From Geosiphon pyriformis (taxonomy: Eukaryota; Glomeromycota; Glomeromycetes; Archaeosporales; Geosiphonaceae), in assembly GCA_016748015.1 (NCBI GenBank), contig JAAOMT010000722.1, positions 1-33,435 on the forward strand: 33,435 bases of DNA, in the 5' to 3' direction. Shown piece after piece: positions 1 through 11,051 of the stretch. Each line of letters starts with the position of its first letter. Within the stretch, counting starts at the first letter, position 1. The translations under genes and the position numbers were made by a program. The notes under the pieces were generated by a model. It was given only the letters and a program-made list of their open reading frames with translations. It did no database searches and was not told the origin of the DNA.

Positions 1-874
1 TCAATGCAGGAATTATTTGCGCAGTTAGTTGATTAAGTAGTTTGTAGTAGCAATCTTTTGATGATATTTCGAGGATTACATGATTCTGTTTTTTAGGGTG
101 CTACCAACTATATTCCTTATCGCTTACGATACATTGGTCTCTCACACTGTTGCCAAATGTATAAAGCCTGTGGCTTTGGGTTTGTCTTCACTCGCGCAAG
201 AATTAATGAGTCTCCATTGGTCAGAATTAAGGTCCGAAAAGAATTAATATAGTTGCATCATTCGAAAGATAGATTAAAATACTATAAACCGAGCCTTTTT
301 ATATTTATCATTAGATCGGAAAGCCTAGCTTACGAGAAAATAATTGAAAGCTTTCGTGAGAATGAATTAATGTTAGGAAAAGCCATTTCCCTTCTCCGAA
401 AGGTAAGCCAAATTGTTTTAGCAATATCCATTTATTTGATTGAATATGACTAAAAAAAGGTGATAAAATTCTTTCCAATACGTCAAGTTCCCAAATCAAT
501 TCAATTTGGTGGAGAGAATCCTCAAGAATCCTGAAACAAGAGTCGAAAAAGGTGATGAACGTGAAGTGGTATACAAATTGTTTGCATCCGGAGGTATTAG
601 AAATTAATATTTATATTTCATTTTCTTACTGAATGACATGATTTTGGTCAAATTGAAACTTCTTACCCGATTTAGTTGGATGAAATTTTCTCATTTATAT
701 TCACAATTTGTAGCTTCACTCAATGGTGCTTTCCCACATCCTACAACACGTGAGTTTATCTTAGAAACAGCCAAAAAAAACGACCCTTTAATTTCGAGGG
801 TAGTCCCGGCGAGGATGTATGTGCTTTTAAGTGAAAATGGAATGCGTTTGGTCGAAATGGGTGGCAAAGCATGA
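1..874 (+). CDS. RAB3GAP1: RAB3GAP1-like gene, 3' fragment (exons 7 partial to 11)
   Basis: This is the C-terminal part of the Rab3 GTPase-activating protein catalytic subunit, cut by the window start. Exons are read at 1-23, 97-231, 315-402, 488-593 and 714-874, all in GT-AG introns. The C-terminus carries the family-typical stretch PTTREFILETA followed by VPARMYVLLSENGMRLV, matching the conserved end of animal RAB3GAP1. It is the same sequence as the tail of the complete gene at 28453-33080. It is therefore most likely the same locus seen twice through the terminal repeat, not an independent paralogue. Confidence 0.85.
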
Positions 875-1229
875 TGTCATGGGGAATTTTTATCTATAAA
901 TCTAATGCTATGTATAGTTTAGACTGAAATAGAATCACAGCGATTTAATAAATCAAAAGTAACATAGTTATTAGTTATTAGAAATATAATTTGTAGCAAT
1001 TTGTAGATCTAAAGAACAATATATAAAAATAAGAATATATAGTTTCTATTGTACACGAAGAAATATCAAAATGTTCACATCTAAAATACTTTAAGTAATA
1101 AAAGTTCATTTTTCTTTACAGAAATGACATGTCCTTCACTTTCATCAGTGCAAGATGAAGACGCATGGCAAGTCTAAGAAAGGAAAACAGATGTAGAATT
1201 AGTTTATGATTGTAAAAAAAAAAAAAAAA
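1..1229. repeat. Left copy of a 1,229-bp terminal direct repeat
   Basis: This segment appears identical, base for base where compared, to 32207-33435 at a constant offset of 32,206. It contains the last exons of a RAB3GAP1-like gene and the last exon plus part of the last intron of the TTC39-like gene. The right copy stops exactly at the last A of a 16-A run (1214-1229 here), while the left copy continues into TTC39. This is the signature of a circular or tandem unit, or of overlapping contig ends. Confidence 0.97.
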
Positions 1230-3603
1230 GCAATTTTTTCGAGACTCACCTGAACTCAAATTCATAGCCATTGAATCCTGCTGCAGTATCCCAGACAGCT
1301 CGCGCTCGGTCAGTATTACCACGTAAAAACGCTGTAACTCCCGACTCCCAATAGGCGAATGGTACGATAAATTTCTCCTCATTTATTTCATTATCATGAT
1401 CAAAAATCCAATTCAGCGACGCCCTGTTTGTAAAATAAAAAATTATTATTAAAATTTTCAAATACAAAAATTTTATAACATCTGGAAACTCACGTAGCTT
1501 CCGTGTATTGTTGAAGCTGATTTAAAATTGAAGCTTTAATGAGATGTAAAGTGGCCTGTGGATCAATTAAATCGGATGTAGATAAAAGTTTCTTTCCTTT
1601 TCCATTATTAATACTACTACGTTTATTACTAAAATTGTGCAATCGTGCATTCACAATGTTCAAGCAGCGGGTCAAATCTTGCTCTTTCATAAATGCAAAG
1701 CCGTTCCATATCAGTAAAATTTCTAGACCAGGAAGTAACGTGTTTGCAAAATTTCCGCTGATGTATTGTTTTACTTTACGAGTAACATATTGTTCAATAA
1801 GTATGGTTCGTCCACCAAATTTTCTATTGACTAAATTTGGCACTTCTGTATAAATGGGGATGGCTTCTTCTTTTCGTCCTTCCATTTCTAGACAAGCGGC
1901 GTAGGAATATAGGAAAAACGCCTTGCTCCAATAATGTTCCTCTGATAACAATTTGAAGTATTCGCCAGCAGCTTTCCAATCCAATGTCATGGCTGCATTC
2001 ATTCCTAACTCGTATTGACAAAGACGCGCTAATTCAGCCCCAAAATCAGTGGCAATATTGCTACAGACGGATTTAAAAGCCTTAGTGGATGCATCAAGAT
2101 CACGGCGATAACGAAGATTTCGCCCGGAGAAAAAGGTGAAGAAGTCTGATCCGGGGAAATGTTCAAGTGCATCCTGGATGTATTTTTCTGCCTTTGGTAT
2201 CTTAAAAAGAAAAGTTATAAGTCAAACTATTTTTTAATTTGGAGATTTAAAGAAAGATCTTGTTGATTTGGGTAAAGCTTACATTTTCTGGGCCCAAAAC
2301 TGATGGGGCAAATGATGTTATAATTGAGTAGGCGCCTACAAATCTAAAATAAAATGGAATGGAATGAAATTTGAGATCCTTTTTATTGATTAAAAGCTCA
2401 ACTCGAGAAGACTTACAACAACGATGCCAGAGGGGATCTAATGCCTCGTCCTTGTAAACTCGCATTAACCAATTCAACCCCTAATTCTCGATTTCCCTTG
2501 TAACCAATTACTGAAATTATTTTGATTATTTTTCCTGCCAAGAAAGAGAGGACCAAATTACAGGTTCCAAACCTAAATATGATAAAATCTTGAGTTATTT
2601 CATAAATTTTGCATAATATTCTCAGTGACAAATCCTACCCAAATTCAACACCACCCTTGGTGTGAATATCCACAGGGGTGTTAAAACCAGGCTTTTTCAT
2701 TTCTTCAAACACCAGTTCATAGTTTTTATATCCTGAAAGAATGTTTGTCATTTAACTTGTTCTGATACTTGGGGAAATTCAATTTTGAATATTTACCACG
2801 TCTCAAGTTTAAACCAGCCTTAACATAGCTAGCTATGCTTTCCTGGGTCAATTGAACAAGTGCGATCAACAAAACCGATTCTGCTTTTATGACTGTACTT
2901 CGCAATTGTCCATTGGACATGTACTGGGAGTTTTTATTGGCATTATACCCGAAAAACTTGCTAAAGCTAGCGGCTATAGTGGGTTTTGAAGCTTGTAATT
3001 CAGCATTGGCTAATGTTTCAGCAACAGATAAATGTTTAATAGCTAGACTAATATCTTGTTCGTTGAAAGTTGTAATAGCTAAAAATGAAAGTGGATAGGT
3101 TTAGAAAGTATCAAATAGAAGTTATTGATTTAATTGAAATTGAAAAATGTTTTTACCTTTCAGAAAGGATACACACCCTCGACCAAGAGCGTATAAAGGA
3201 TCAGTGTCACTCCTCTCTGCAAAAATACTTTGGGCTTCAGAGTATCTGTTGCAAAAAAATGCTTTTACCTGGAAAAGAAATTTGAGGAAAACCTTCAAGG
3301 AATTGAATGAACAGTTTCTAGAATGGTAAAACTTGGTAAAAGAATCACAACTTACCCCTTGCAACATTCTTTCATCTATGTACATTCGAGAAAAGTAAGT
3401 ATGAATTCGAGATTTATATGAAAAGGGAGATTTTTGTGGTTCTCTTAAAGGCTTTTACCTTCTTTCTCTTGCTGTTCGGCCGTTAAGGTGTTGGCAGTGA
3501 TTTTGCTCACATCAACCGAAATATCGTTTTGTTCGACATCTAATGAATCATTAGCAGAATCAAGAGAAACCTCAGACATGTTTCCCTTATTTTTGGGAGC
3601 CAT
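1116..3603 (-). CDS. TTC39: TTC39/IML2-family tetratricopeptide-repeat protein
   Basis: Ten exons splice into 602 codons plus stop with consistent phases: 3603-3459, 3375-3356, 3268-3157, 3078-2797, 2732-2639, 2572-2417, 2343-2283, 2200-1494, 1423-1250 and 1173-1116. The order of motifs follows TTC39 proteins. First comes a short acidic N-terminus, then FFCNRYSEAQSIF with YALGRG. GGVEFGFGTCNLVLSFLAGK and VIGYKGNRELG follow, then TPR helices around WSKAFFLYSYAACLEMEGR. LLPGLEILLIWNGFAF precedes a final MRLHLALMKV helix. Yeast Iml2 of this family acts in inclusion-body clearance and binds lipid-droplet proteins; the role here is inferred. Exon 2 is only 20 nt. The gene is convergent with the RAB3GAP1-like gene. 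The start is the ATG at 3603, the first in a frame that splices cleanly. TTC39C or Iml2 orthology cannot be separated by eye. Confidence 0.88.
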
Positions 3604-3895
3604 GATTTGACAGTTTTTTGAGATGTAAGAGTAAAAATCAAGTTCGTGTGGCACACAAATTGAGAGTTAATATGCCTTTAGGTAATCATGATTGGTTACA
3701 TCAAAGATATTTTACGTCGCATATGATTGAGGGAAGTTGTCTTCAGAATAGAACAATAAAGGTTTATTAAAGTCTTTGTTGAACTACCTTCTTGTGTTTG
3801 ATTCATTCTTCCAATAGTAAAAGATAATCATTTAGCCAGAAAACATATTAAATTAAATAAATTGGGGATTTTAATAATTTAATTCTGTTCATAAT

Positions 3896-3937
3896 TGAAT
3901 GAATGAATGAATGAATGAATGAATGAATCAATCAATC
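3896..3937. repeat. (TGAA)8 microsatellite
   Basis: Eight TGAA units run from 3896 to 3927 and pass directly into a (TCAA)-type stretch, making a small mirrored tetranucleotide tract upstream of TTC39. There is no coding potential. The 3604-3985 interval around it is otherwise AT-rich and presumably holds the TTC39 promoter, but no clear TATA element was recognised. Confidence 0.9.
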
Positions 3938-3985
3938 GTTTATAATAAAAGGAAATATTTTTCTTTAAATATAATAATAAATAAA

Positions 3986-4276
3986 GGGAATTGCTAAATC
4001 GACCCACCCGCAACACGTGATATTATTTTACGTCATAGTTTCGTATTCACCTATATATAGGAACATATTAACGAATATTATGGTTGTCCACAACGAAGTG
4101 TTTTTTAATTTATAAAACACTATAAATTACTTAAGGCATAATAAAAAATTAAATATATAATCTATATTCAATTTTATATAAGAAAAAGTTATTTTTTATT
4201 TTAATTAATAAAAAAATATTAAAATTCTATATATATTAATATCACGTGTTGCGGGTGGGTCGATTTAGCAATTCCC
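3986..4276. mobile_element. MITE-like non-autonomous DNA transposon with perfect TIRs
   Basis: The 291-bp element is bounded by perfect 40-bp terminal inverted repeats at 3986-4025 and 4237-4276. The outermost bases are GGGAATTGCTAAATCGACCC. The sequence TAAATAAA occurs directly outside both ends (3978-3985 and 4277-4284), consistent with an 8-bp target-site duplication, although that sequence is low-complexity. Each TIR carries the palindrome CACGTG and is far more GC-rich than the 211-bp AT-rich core. The core contains no ORF of note but has a small inner hairpin around 4100-4128. Eight-bp duplications are known for hAT, P, Merlin and Novosib elements; the superfamily is not assigned. Confidence 0.85.
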
Positions 4277-4580
4277 TAAATAAATTATGTAATTAAAAGA
4301 TGATTTTGATTTTGATTTTTTGTTAATTTCATTTTTTAAAAAATGTTAGCTTAAATAAAATTTACTTGTGTTGTTTAAAACAAAGTTATGTTAAGTATTG
4401 TAAAAAAGATTATTTAATATTTAATATTTATTAATAATAATAATTATAAATAAAGTTTAATTTAATATTTTTTAGTTTATTAAAAAATTTAAAACCGAAT
4501 AGTTAAATGTCTTAATTAATATTATAAATATTAATAAAAAAATAATGATAAAAATAAAAACACGGAATTTTTTAATATGG

Positions 4581-4616
4581 CAAATGGAGATATTTTTAAA
4601 AAAATATCTCCATTTG
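4581..4616. repeat. 36-bp near-perfect palindrome
   Basis: Two 17-bp arms, beginning CAAATGGAGATATTTTT on the left, are exact reverse complements separated by only AA. The structure lies about 190 bp beyond the 3' end of the kinase gene. It could extrude as a cruciform or fold as an RNA hairpin. The rest of 4277-4805 is AT-rich with nothing else recognised. Confidence 0.85.
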
Positions 4617-4805
4617 TGTGTGAAAATAAGATGGCATAAAAGTATATCATTTTCTTATAATCTTTTATCATAACCCATCACAAATTATTAACTTCGTATA
4701 TATATTTTTATTAAAAGATGATTTCGCTAAATATATAAATAATTAAAATTAAAAAATCATGATTAGATCTATTTAAACTTATTTAAACGATTACACATGA
4801 AAAAT

Positions 4806-6321
4806 TCATTCAACTTTGTTACTCTCAGGTAAATAGACTAATTCTTTAAAAAGAAAGTTAAAATATGTAATTAAAGCAAATAAAATGAACCATTTTATAA
4901 AATAAATAAACAAACCTGTTGAAAAATTGACCATTTGAGCAGTTATAATACGACTTGTATAAACTGCTTCTGAATGAATTGCTATCGAGTCATTTTTTGC
5001 TGTTTTTCTTATGAGTTTATCTGATTTCCCAAAGTGTATCCATCTTTTAAACCTATTATTAATATTATTAAACTTATACAAATGGTTAAGTTCCATAAAC
5101 TTTCCTGTAAGTTCTCTAGCAGTAGGACGATTCTTAGGATTAGCATCCCAACACTTTTTAATGAGTTTACGGATAGAAGGTGGAATAAGTGGGGAGGTAA
5201 TATTAGGTCTTTGACCATTTAAAATAGCCATTATAAGGATTTCGTTATGAGGACAATCATAAAAAGGAGGTTTTCCTGTTGATAATTCCCATAATAACAT
5301 TCCTAGACTATAAATATCACCAGCTGTTGTAAACTTTTCTCCTCTTAAAACTTCTGGTGGAATTTATGGAATCACTCCAAATATCTTTTTTTCCTCTGTT
5401 GTTATTGTTGTTGTTGTTGCTTCATGGTTTGTAGGTTGACATAATCCGAGGTCTCCAATATTTACACAGTTTTCCCTTATTTGTAGGATGTTGCCCGAGT
5501 GTAAATCACGATGAACCATACCAGAAGAATGAATTGAAGAAAGTCCAATAGCTATATCAGACGCGAACTCTAATTTATTAGACCAACTCGTAGAATGAAA
5601 ATTTGTTGATAAATATTTTCGCATATCTCCATGTTCGGCAAACTCCATCACAATTCCATACTCGAGTGTTTCAGCGTTTCGCGTAATCCCCAATATTTTA
5701 GAGACATAAGAACTTCCATTTCGAATGTTATTAATCAAAATAGCATTTTGAATATATAACTATCAAAACACAGTGTAAAAAAAGATTAAATAAATAGATA
5801 ATATATATAGTAAATAAATAATAGGTAAATGTGAATTAAATTAATATATATAAATATAAATAGTTTGTTACCTCTTTAAACACTTCTGAACTGTTCGTTG
5901 GGATAATTTTTATTGCTACTTGCATCCCATTATTATGTCTTTCATATTCCATTTCACCATGATGTTTTATACTTTCTACATCAATAAATCCATCAATATA
6001 GGTCGCTTTATAAATTATCCCAAATCCTCCTCTAGCAATTTCGTTGATATCTGACAAACGCTCCCATGGAATCCATTCATAGTAATTCAATTCACCATAT
6101 TTATAAGTTTGATTAGGTGGAATATAGATTGGATTCTTAATTATTTTATCAATTTCTTCATAGCCACATGAAAAGTCTTTATAATGTTTTTCAAAAAACA
6201 TGAACTGGCATTCACTACAATTATTAGTCCTATTATATTTAATACTCTCTTGACACCGTTGACATTCATTGCAATCATGAGCGTATGGACGAGTCGTTCT
6301 TTTAATTTCTTTGTTTTCCAT
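4806..6321 (-). pseudogene. TKL-like protein kinase, one in-frame nonsense codon
   Basis: Three exons (6321-5872, 5759-4916, 4843-4806) join in phase to 443 codons interrupted only by TAA at 5366-5364. The N-terminus has a Cys-rich CxxC region (CNECQRC, CSEC; residues about 15-45). The kinase domain starts with the glycine loop ARGGFGIIYKA and the VAIK lysine. The catalytic loop VHRDLHSGN is intact, and DLG replaces DFG. The nonsense codon falls in GVIP*IPPEVL, where a tyrosine codon (TAT or TAC) would be expected just before the APE-like PPEV motif. IKKCWDANPKNRPTA marks the end of the domain. Such kinases are massively expanded in Glomeromycotina. A truncated product would lack the C-lobe. 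Either this is a young pseudogene or there is a single-base sequencing error. The start is the ATG at 6321; decayed copies align to the same point. A TATA-like ATATAAATAAG lies about 100 bp upstream. Confidence 0.85.
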
Positions 6322-6667
6322 GATATAAATAACGGACAAAGGATAAAATGATTATTCAAAGAGGGTTTCTTTAAAGGTTTATTTGATAGTACGTTTATAG
6401 TTATTTGTCTAAAGGCGAGTTCTTATTTATATTGTTTCGCATAGTGTAACCAATCAATTTATTAACCTTATTCATCAGACTGTGATTCGCTACAAATCAT
6501 ACTAAATAGGTTTAACTATGAACAAATCTAAGTAGCTATAATGCACAGAGACGCCAAACAAGTTTCCCATTGTCACATTGTCTTGTTACCTAAATTAAAT
6601 GAATAGTTCAATTTCTTTATATAACAACAACAATACTAATAAAAAAGATTTACGCTTTGTGTGATGC

Positions 6668-7045
6668 ATGAAAAATACCGTACTGCTGAAATTCTGTGAA
6701 GGCCAAAATTTTATCAAAACTTATCGTGTTTCTAAATTCCAAAAAAGGCCGACACTTAAATGTTATTTTTGTTTACCTTGATATCCACCGTTATATTGCC
6801 AGCCATTCACTAAAAAGCTTCAAGAAGCGCTTGCGATAAGTCGAATCTTCGGGGCATGTGTTCGAATGTTTGTTATAAAGGATTGGTATAGTAATGCGCT
6901 AAAGACCTTCGGATCCACTAAGACACCCATTAGTAAGATTTTGCTGATAATGGCACACAGGGAAAGGGTGTGGTTACCGACCGCGAAATTGAGAGCAGAA
7001 TATGAGAAGCACAGCATGATTTATGGAATTTGTCAGTTGCAATAA
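6668..7045 (+). pseudogene. Unrecognised reading frame with one internal TGA
   Basis: ATG at 6668 opens 37 codons, TGA follows at 6779-6781, and the same frame then runs open for 87 more codons to TAA at 7043-7045. The second part is rich in basic and hydrophobic residues (for example RMFVIKDWYSNALKTFG and MAHRERVWLPTAKLRAEYEK). It lies in an island of clearly higher GC than the surrounding desert. A short intron spanning the TGA (for example ending at the AG near 6800) is conceivable, but no strong donor is visible. I do not recognise the family. A short A-run follows at about 7203-7211. Nothing else was recognised in 6322-6667. Confidence 0.4.
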
Positions 7046-7209
7046 GATTAGGATTTTGGTTTGAGTGATAAGCTTAAATTTTTCTTTTATGGACTTAAAA
7101 TAATGTAATGATGATATGTTGAATAGTGCATAGTGTTGCCTTGATAGACTCGGGTGGCTGGTCACATGCGGACAAAGCGTGGGCCTCACTTTGTTGAGCA
7201 AATAAAAAA

Positions 7210-9400
7210 AAACTATTTAAATATTTTGATTTAATTAATATAATTATTTTTTTTAAAAATTTATAAATTATTTATACATGTATTTATTTTGTTGTTTTTA
7301 TAACAAAAAATTATTTTTTTATATGATATTTTAGCTTTTAAAAATTTAAATATTAACGTTATTTAAATTTAAATTTAAATTTATAATATTATTTTAATAT
7401 AAAATAATATATGCATGTAAATAAGATTTTCATAAAAATATATTAAGAATATAATAAAACCAATTTATTACTAGTAGTATAATGATTAAAAGATTTGAAG
7501 TTTATAAAGTATTTAATTTTACATTGAGTCTTAAATTTAAAGATGATAAACAAACAAAATTAAAAAATTGATAAATTAAAGTAATTTTAATATTCTTAAT
7601 TAATATATATTTATTAATAAACTTCAACCTAAGAGAAAATAAATTTGAATTTAACATATTAAAAACTAATTTTTATTATTATAACAGTTTAAGTTACTCT
7701 GTTATTTATGATTTTTTATTTATTTATTAATAAAATATAATATTATTTTTAAATCTATTATTTAAATAAAGCTTTTTAAATAAATTTTTTATTTTATTAC
7801 CATTTTTATAATAAGATTTTTATTTTTTATTTTTTATTTATATCATAAAAAATTAAGAAAATTAAAAAAACTCATTTAAAAACTTATAATTATACTTTTT
7901 AAGAAAATATGATTGGGTTCCACTCGTAAAAAAATAATAATAATAAAAAAATAAAAACAAAAAATATGTTGTATATTGATTCATATTTTTTTATTAAAAA
8001 TTTTTAAGTAATTATAAAATAGTTGATAAAATAATTAATAAAAATTAACTAATAATAGAATTTTTTTAAAATTAAATTTTTTATGTAAATTTATTATGAT
8101 ATATATATAAATATAATAAATAAAAAAAATAGTTTTGCTATTTTTATTTAATAACATTAAAGAATAATATTAAAATTCTTAAATTTAACTTCTATTAAAA
8201 ACTTGCGAAAAAATTAATATATATTAAAATCATATTAAAATTATTTTTTGTATAAAACTTATTAAATTTATATATTAATAAAATAACAAATGTTTTAAAA
8301 ACTAGAAATAATTATATTTAAAATAATAATATAATAAAAACATAATATAATTGTTTATTATAATTATATTTGTTATTATTTAAATTATTTAATAATATTA
8401 TTAATAATTTTTCTACTTTTTTGAAAGTATTTTAATTTAATTAAATATATTTATTTTTCAAATTCAGTAATTGTATACTATTATTAAAAATTTGATCAAT
8501 TTTTATAAATAAATACTATAAATTTATTTTTAATTTTTAATTTAAATATAATAAGAAATTGTTTTTTTTAAACAATTTTCAATAATAAAATATTTTAAAA
8601 TATTAATTTAATATAAGTTTTAAGTCTTAATTTTACAAAACTATTATAATATTTACTTATTTTAAACTTCATAATTTGAACATATTTAAAGTTATTAATT
8701 TTAACAAAAAAATAAATAAAAGATTTTATAATTTGGTTTAATAAAGTATATTTATTTTATGTATTAAAACTGATATATATTTCGTTGTAAAATACATTTT
8801 TTATTTAGTTTGATATTTTTTGTTTAAATTAGTTAAAATAATTGAAATTTCTATTATTACATTTTTCAATTTAGCATTTAGTTACATTTATAATTTAATG
8901 TAAATTGATTATAATAATTAATTTAAAAATTTATTATCTTGTACTAATAAAAATTGAATAATTAATGTAATTTGTAAAATATTAATTAATATTAAGTTGA
9001 TAATAATTAATAATAATAATTAAAACTAATTTTTAAACAAAGTTATAACTAATAACAACGGTTCTAAAAATAAATAAAGTATTTTTAAAAATCATATTTC
9101 AAATAAATAAATTAGTTAAAAAAGTAGCAAGCAAAAAAAAATAGGTTAATATGTTTATAAAAAAAAATTTGTTTTTTTGTAAAAATTGCTATTAAACGAA
9201 AATACAAAAAAAATCAATATTTTTCATATTGATCAATTAGCAAATATTCAAATCACTTGTATGTATATATATGAAAAACAGAAATACGTGTTAAATGAAC
9301 CAAATTTTGTTTTAATAATTGTTGGAAAAAGCCTTAATTTTAAATAAACTGTGTTTTTAACAGTTTTCAAACACAATTGAACATTTGGTACAAGAGAAAA
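7210..9400. other. AT-rich desert without recognisable genes
   Basis: This stretch is dominated by A/T homopolymers and ATTTAA-type repeats (for example 7360-7383). I found no ORF, splice pattern or RNA gene. Near 7912 a short GATTGGGTTCCACTCGTAAA sequence resembles element termini found at about 12.1, 12.8 and 14.15 kb. This suggests decayed inverted-repeat elements. Confidence 0.7.
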
Positions 9401-9407
9401 AGCAAAA

Positions 9408-9555
9408 GATTGGATAATCCCAAAGCATACAAAAAATTACATATTAAATTTCATATCAATAAAATTTGTTGCTTTTGGTATTTCTAATGATATATTAATC
9501 ATATTATTTCGTGTAGATAGTATGAAACATCATGGTAAAATGTAATATGAAAAAA
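9408..9555 (+). pseudogene. Kinase relic, exon-1 fragment, plus strand
   Basis: The fragment corresponds to the middle of exon 1 of the kinase at 4806-6321. DWIIPKH parallels EWIPWERL, INKICCFWYF parallels INEIARGGFGII, and a MKHHGKM*YE stretch parallels IKHHGEMEYER. Several stop codons show it is dead. It is abutted at about 9560 by a relic of the same family on the opposite strand. Confidence 0.6.
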
Positions 9556-9589
9556 AAACTGATTCGAAGGGAAGATTTGAAATAAAGGG

Positions 9590-9773
9590 AAAGATAATAT
9601 TTAATTTTTGACCATTTAAAATAGCCATTATGAGGATTTCGTCATGATAATAATCATGAAAGAGAGGTTTTCCTGTTTCTTGATAAATACTTCCGTATTG
9701 GGCGAACTCCATTATAATCCCGTATTCGAGGGTTTCAGCATTTTGTACAATACAAATAAATAGTAATTAAATG

Positions 9774-9808
<35 letters not shown>

Positions 9809-9962
9809 TTTAGTACCTCTTTAAAGACATCATCTTAAAAAGTTTTGTAAAAATTTTCAAAAAATATGTATTAGCATGTAGCACAATAATTATTTCCATT
9901 TTTTTGAATGTTTTCTTGACATGAAATTCTGGAAGAATTTTCTTAATTTCTTTGTTTAGATA
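9590..9962 (-). pseudogene. Kinase relic, minus strand, internally deleted
   Basis: From right to left this carries the N-terminus (NKEIKKILPE, then CQENIQKN and NNYCATC), with stops and frame changes. A decayed exon end comes next, then QNAETLEYGIIMEFAQYGSIYQ. The last is joined directly to ETGKPLFHDYYHDEILIMAI. Relative to the intact copy, about 320 bp between the N-lobe end and the TGKPPF motif are missing. Both breakpoints lie at TTATCAA in the intact gene, which suggests microhomology-mediated loss. The putative intron contains an (AAT)n tract at about 9776-9808. Confidence 0.75.
9776..9808. repeat. (AAT)n microsatellite
   Basis: About eleven AAT units lie within the intron position of the minus-strand kinase relic. 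Similar ATT/AAT tracts occur at about 10144-10162, 13977-13996, 22489-22526 and 24758-24789. Confidence 0.9.
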
Positions 9963-10313
9963 AAATATGAATAAATTCGTTGTTAGGAGAATGTGTCGAT
10001 AAAATATTATTTGTTTTATATTTTCATATTATCATGTTTCATAATCATGTACTCTTTAACTTTAAAAAATGATGTTTTTCACCAAAATATAATTACAATA
10101 ATAAATTTAATATATTATATATTTTTTTGAATTTTAAAAATTGTATTATTATTATTATTATTTTAAAGGGTTCATTCTTATTTATTTTTTATTATATTTA
10201 TATATTTTATCTAATTATTTATTTATTATTCTTTAACTTTTTGATAGTTAAATATTTAAAGAATCATGTTCAATAATAATAATAGCAATTTTTATACAAT
10301 ATATTTAAAATAT

Positions 10314-11051
10314 ATGGAATTACCCAAAACACTAAAACATTTGAATATGAAATTGTGATACATTTTGCTCAATATGCAAACATGTAGAAGTATTTATCAA
10401 CAAATCTTCATTATATAAATTGGAAAGATAAATTAGTAATCATGCAATATTATTTACAATCAGTACAAATTGGAGACCTCATCAGAAGTTTTAAGAGAAA
10501 AAAAGTTTACAATAGCTGGTAATATTTATAGTTTAGAAATGTTATTATGAGAATTATCAACAGGAAAACCTCCTTTTCATGATTGTCCTTATGACGAAAT
10601 CCTTATAATGGCCATTTTAAATAGTCAAAGACCTAGTATTACCTCCCCACTTATTCCACCTTCTATTGGTAAACTCATTAAAAAGTGTTGGGATGCTAAT
10701 CCTAAGAATTGTCCTACTGCTGAAAAAGTTTGGAAAAAGTCGGGAAAACTTGAAAATTTGTACAATAATATATTTAAAAGATGGATATACTTTAGGACAA
10801 TAAAATTTTCAAAAAGCATTCAACCCCTTAAAAAGACTATGAAACACGATAAGAAAATAATTCATACAGGAGCAATTTATACAAGTTGTCCTTTAACTGC
10901 TCAAATGATTCATTTTTCTAAAGGTTAGTTCATTTAATTTCAAAATGACTGATTAGGTTATTAGTTAAATTGAATATGCTAAACTTTTTGCTTTTTATTT
11001 TGCTTTTTAAAAGAATTAATCTATTTGCCTGAAAATAACGAAGTTGAATAA
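10314..11051 (+). pseudogene. Kinase relic, C-terminal half, plus strand
   Basis: Aligned by eye to the kinase at 4806-6321, this begins at the end of the N-lobe (TFEYEIVIHFAQYANM*KYL). It then loses most of the catalytic loop and carries several stops to about 10555. From 10608 an open stretch of 106 codons keeps MAILNSQRPSITSPLIPPS and IKKCWDANPKNCPTA. The final intron (10924-11013) and the last exon ending LIYLPENNEVE plus TAA at 11049-11051 are preserved. It lies in the same orientation as the 9408-9555 fragment and may be the other half of one gene copy split by the minus-strand relic. Confidence 0.8.

Noticed and set aside
1-874. A second, independent RAB3GAP1 paralogue at the left edge
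   Set aside because: It appears identical to the tail of the right-hand gene, introns included, and lies wholly inside the terminal repeat, so it is best read as the same locus.
5439-5450. DLG in place of DFG as a sign of an inactive kinase
   Set aside because: DLG is common in this expanded fungal kinase group and in some active kinases. The nonsense codon is the stronger evidence.
7200-7211. A-run after the unknown frame as the poly-A tail of a retrocopy
   Set aside because: A runs of this length are everywhere in this AT-rich window, and no target duplication or parent gene is visible.
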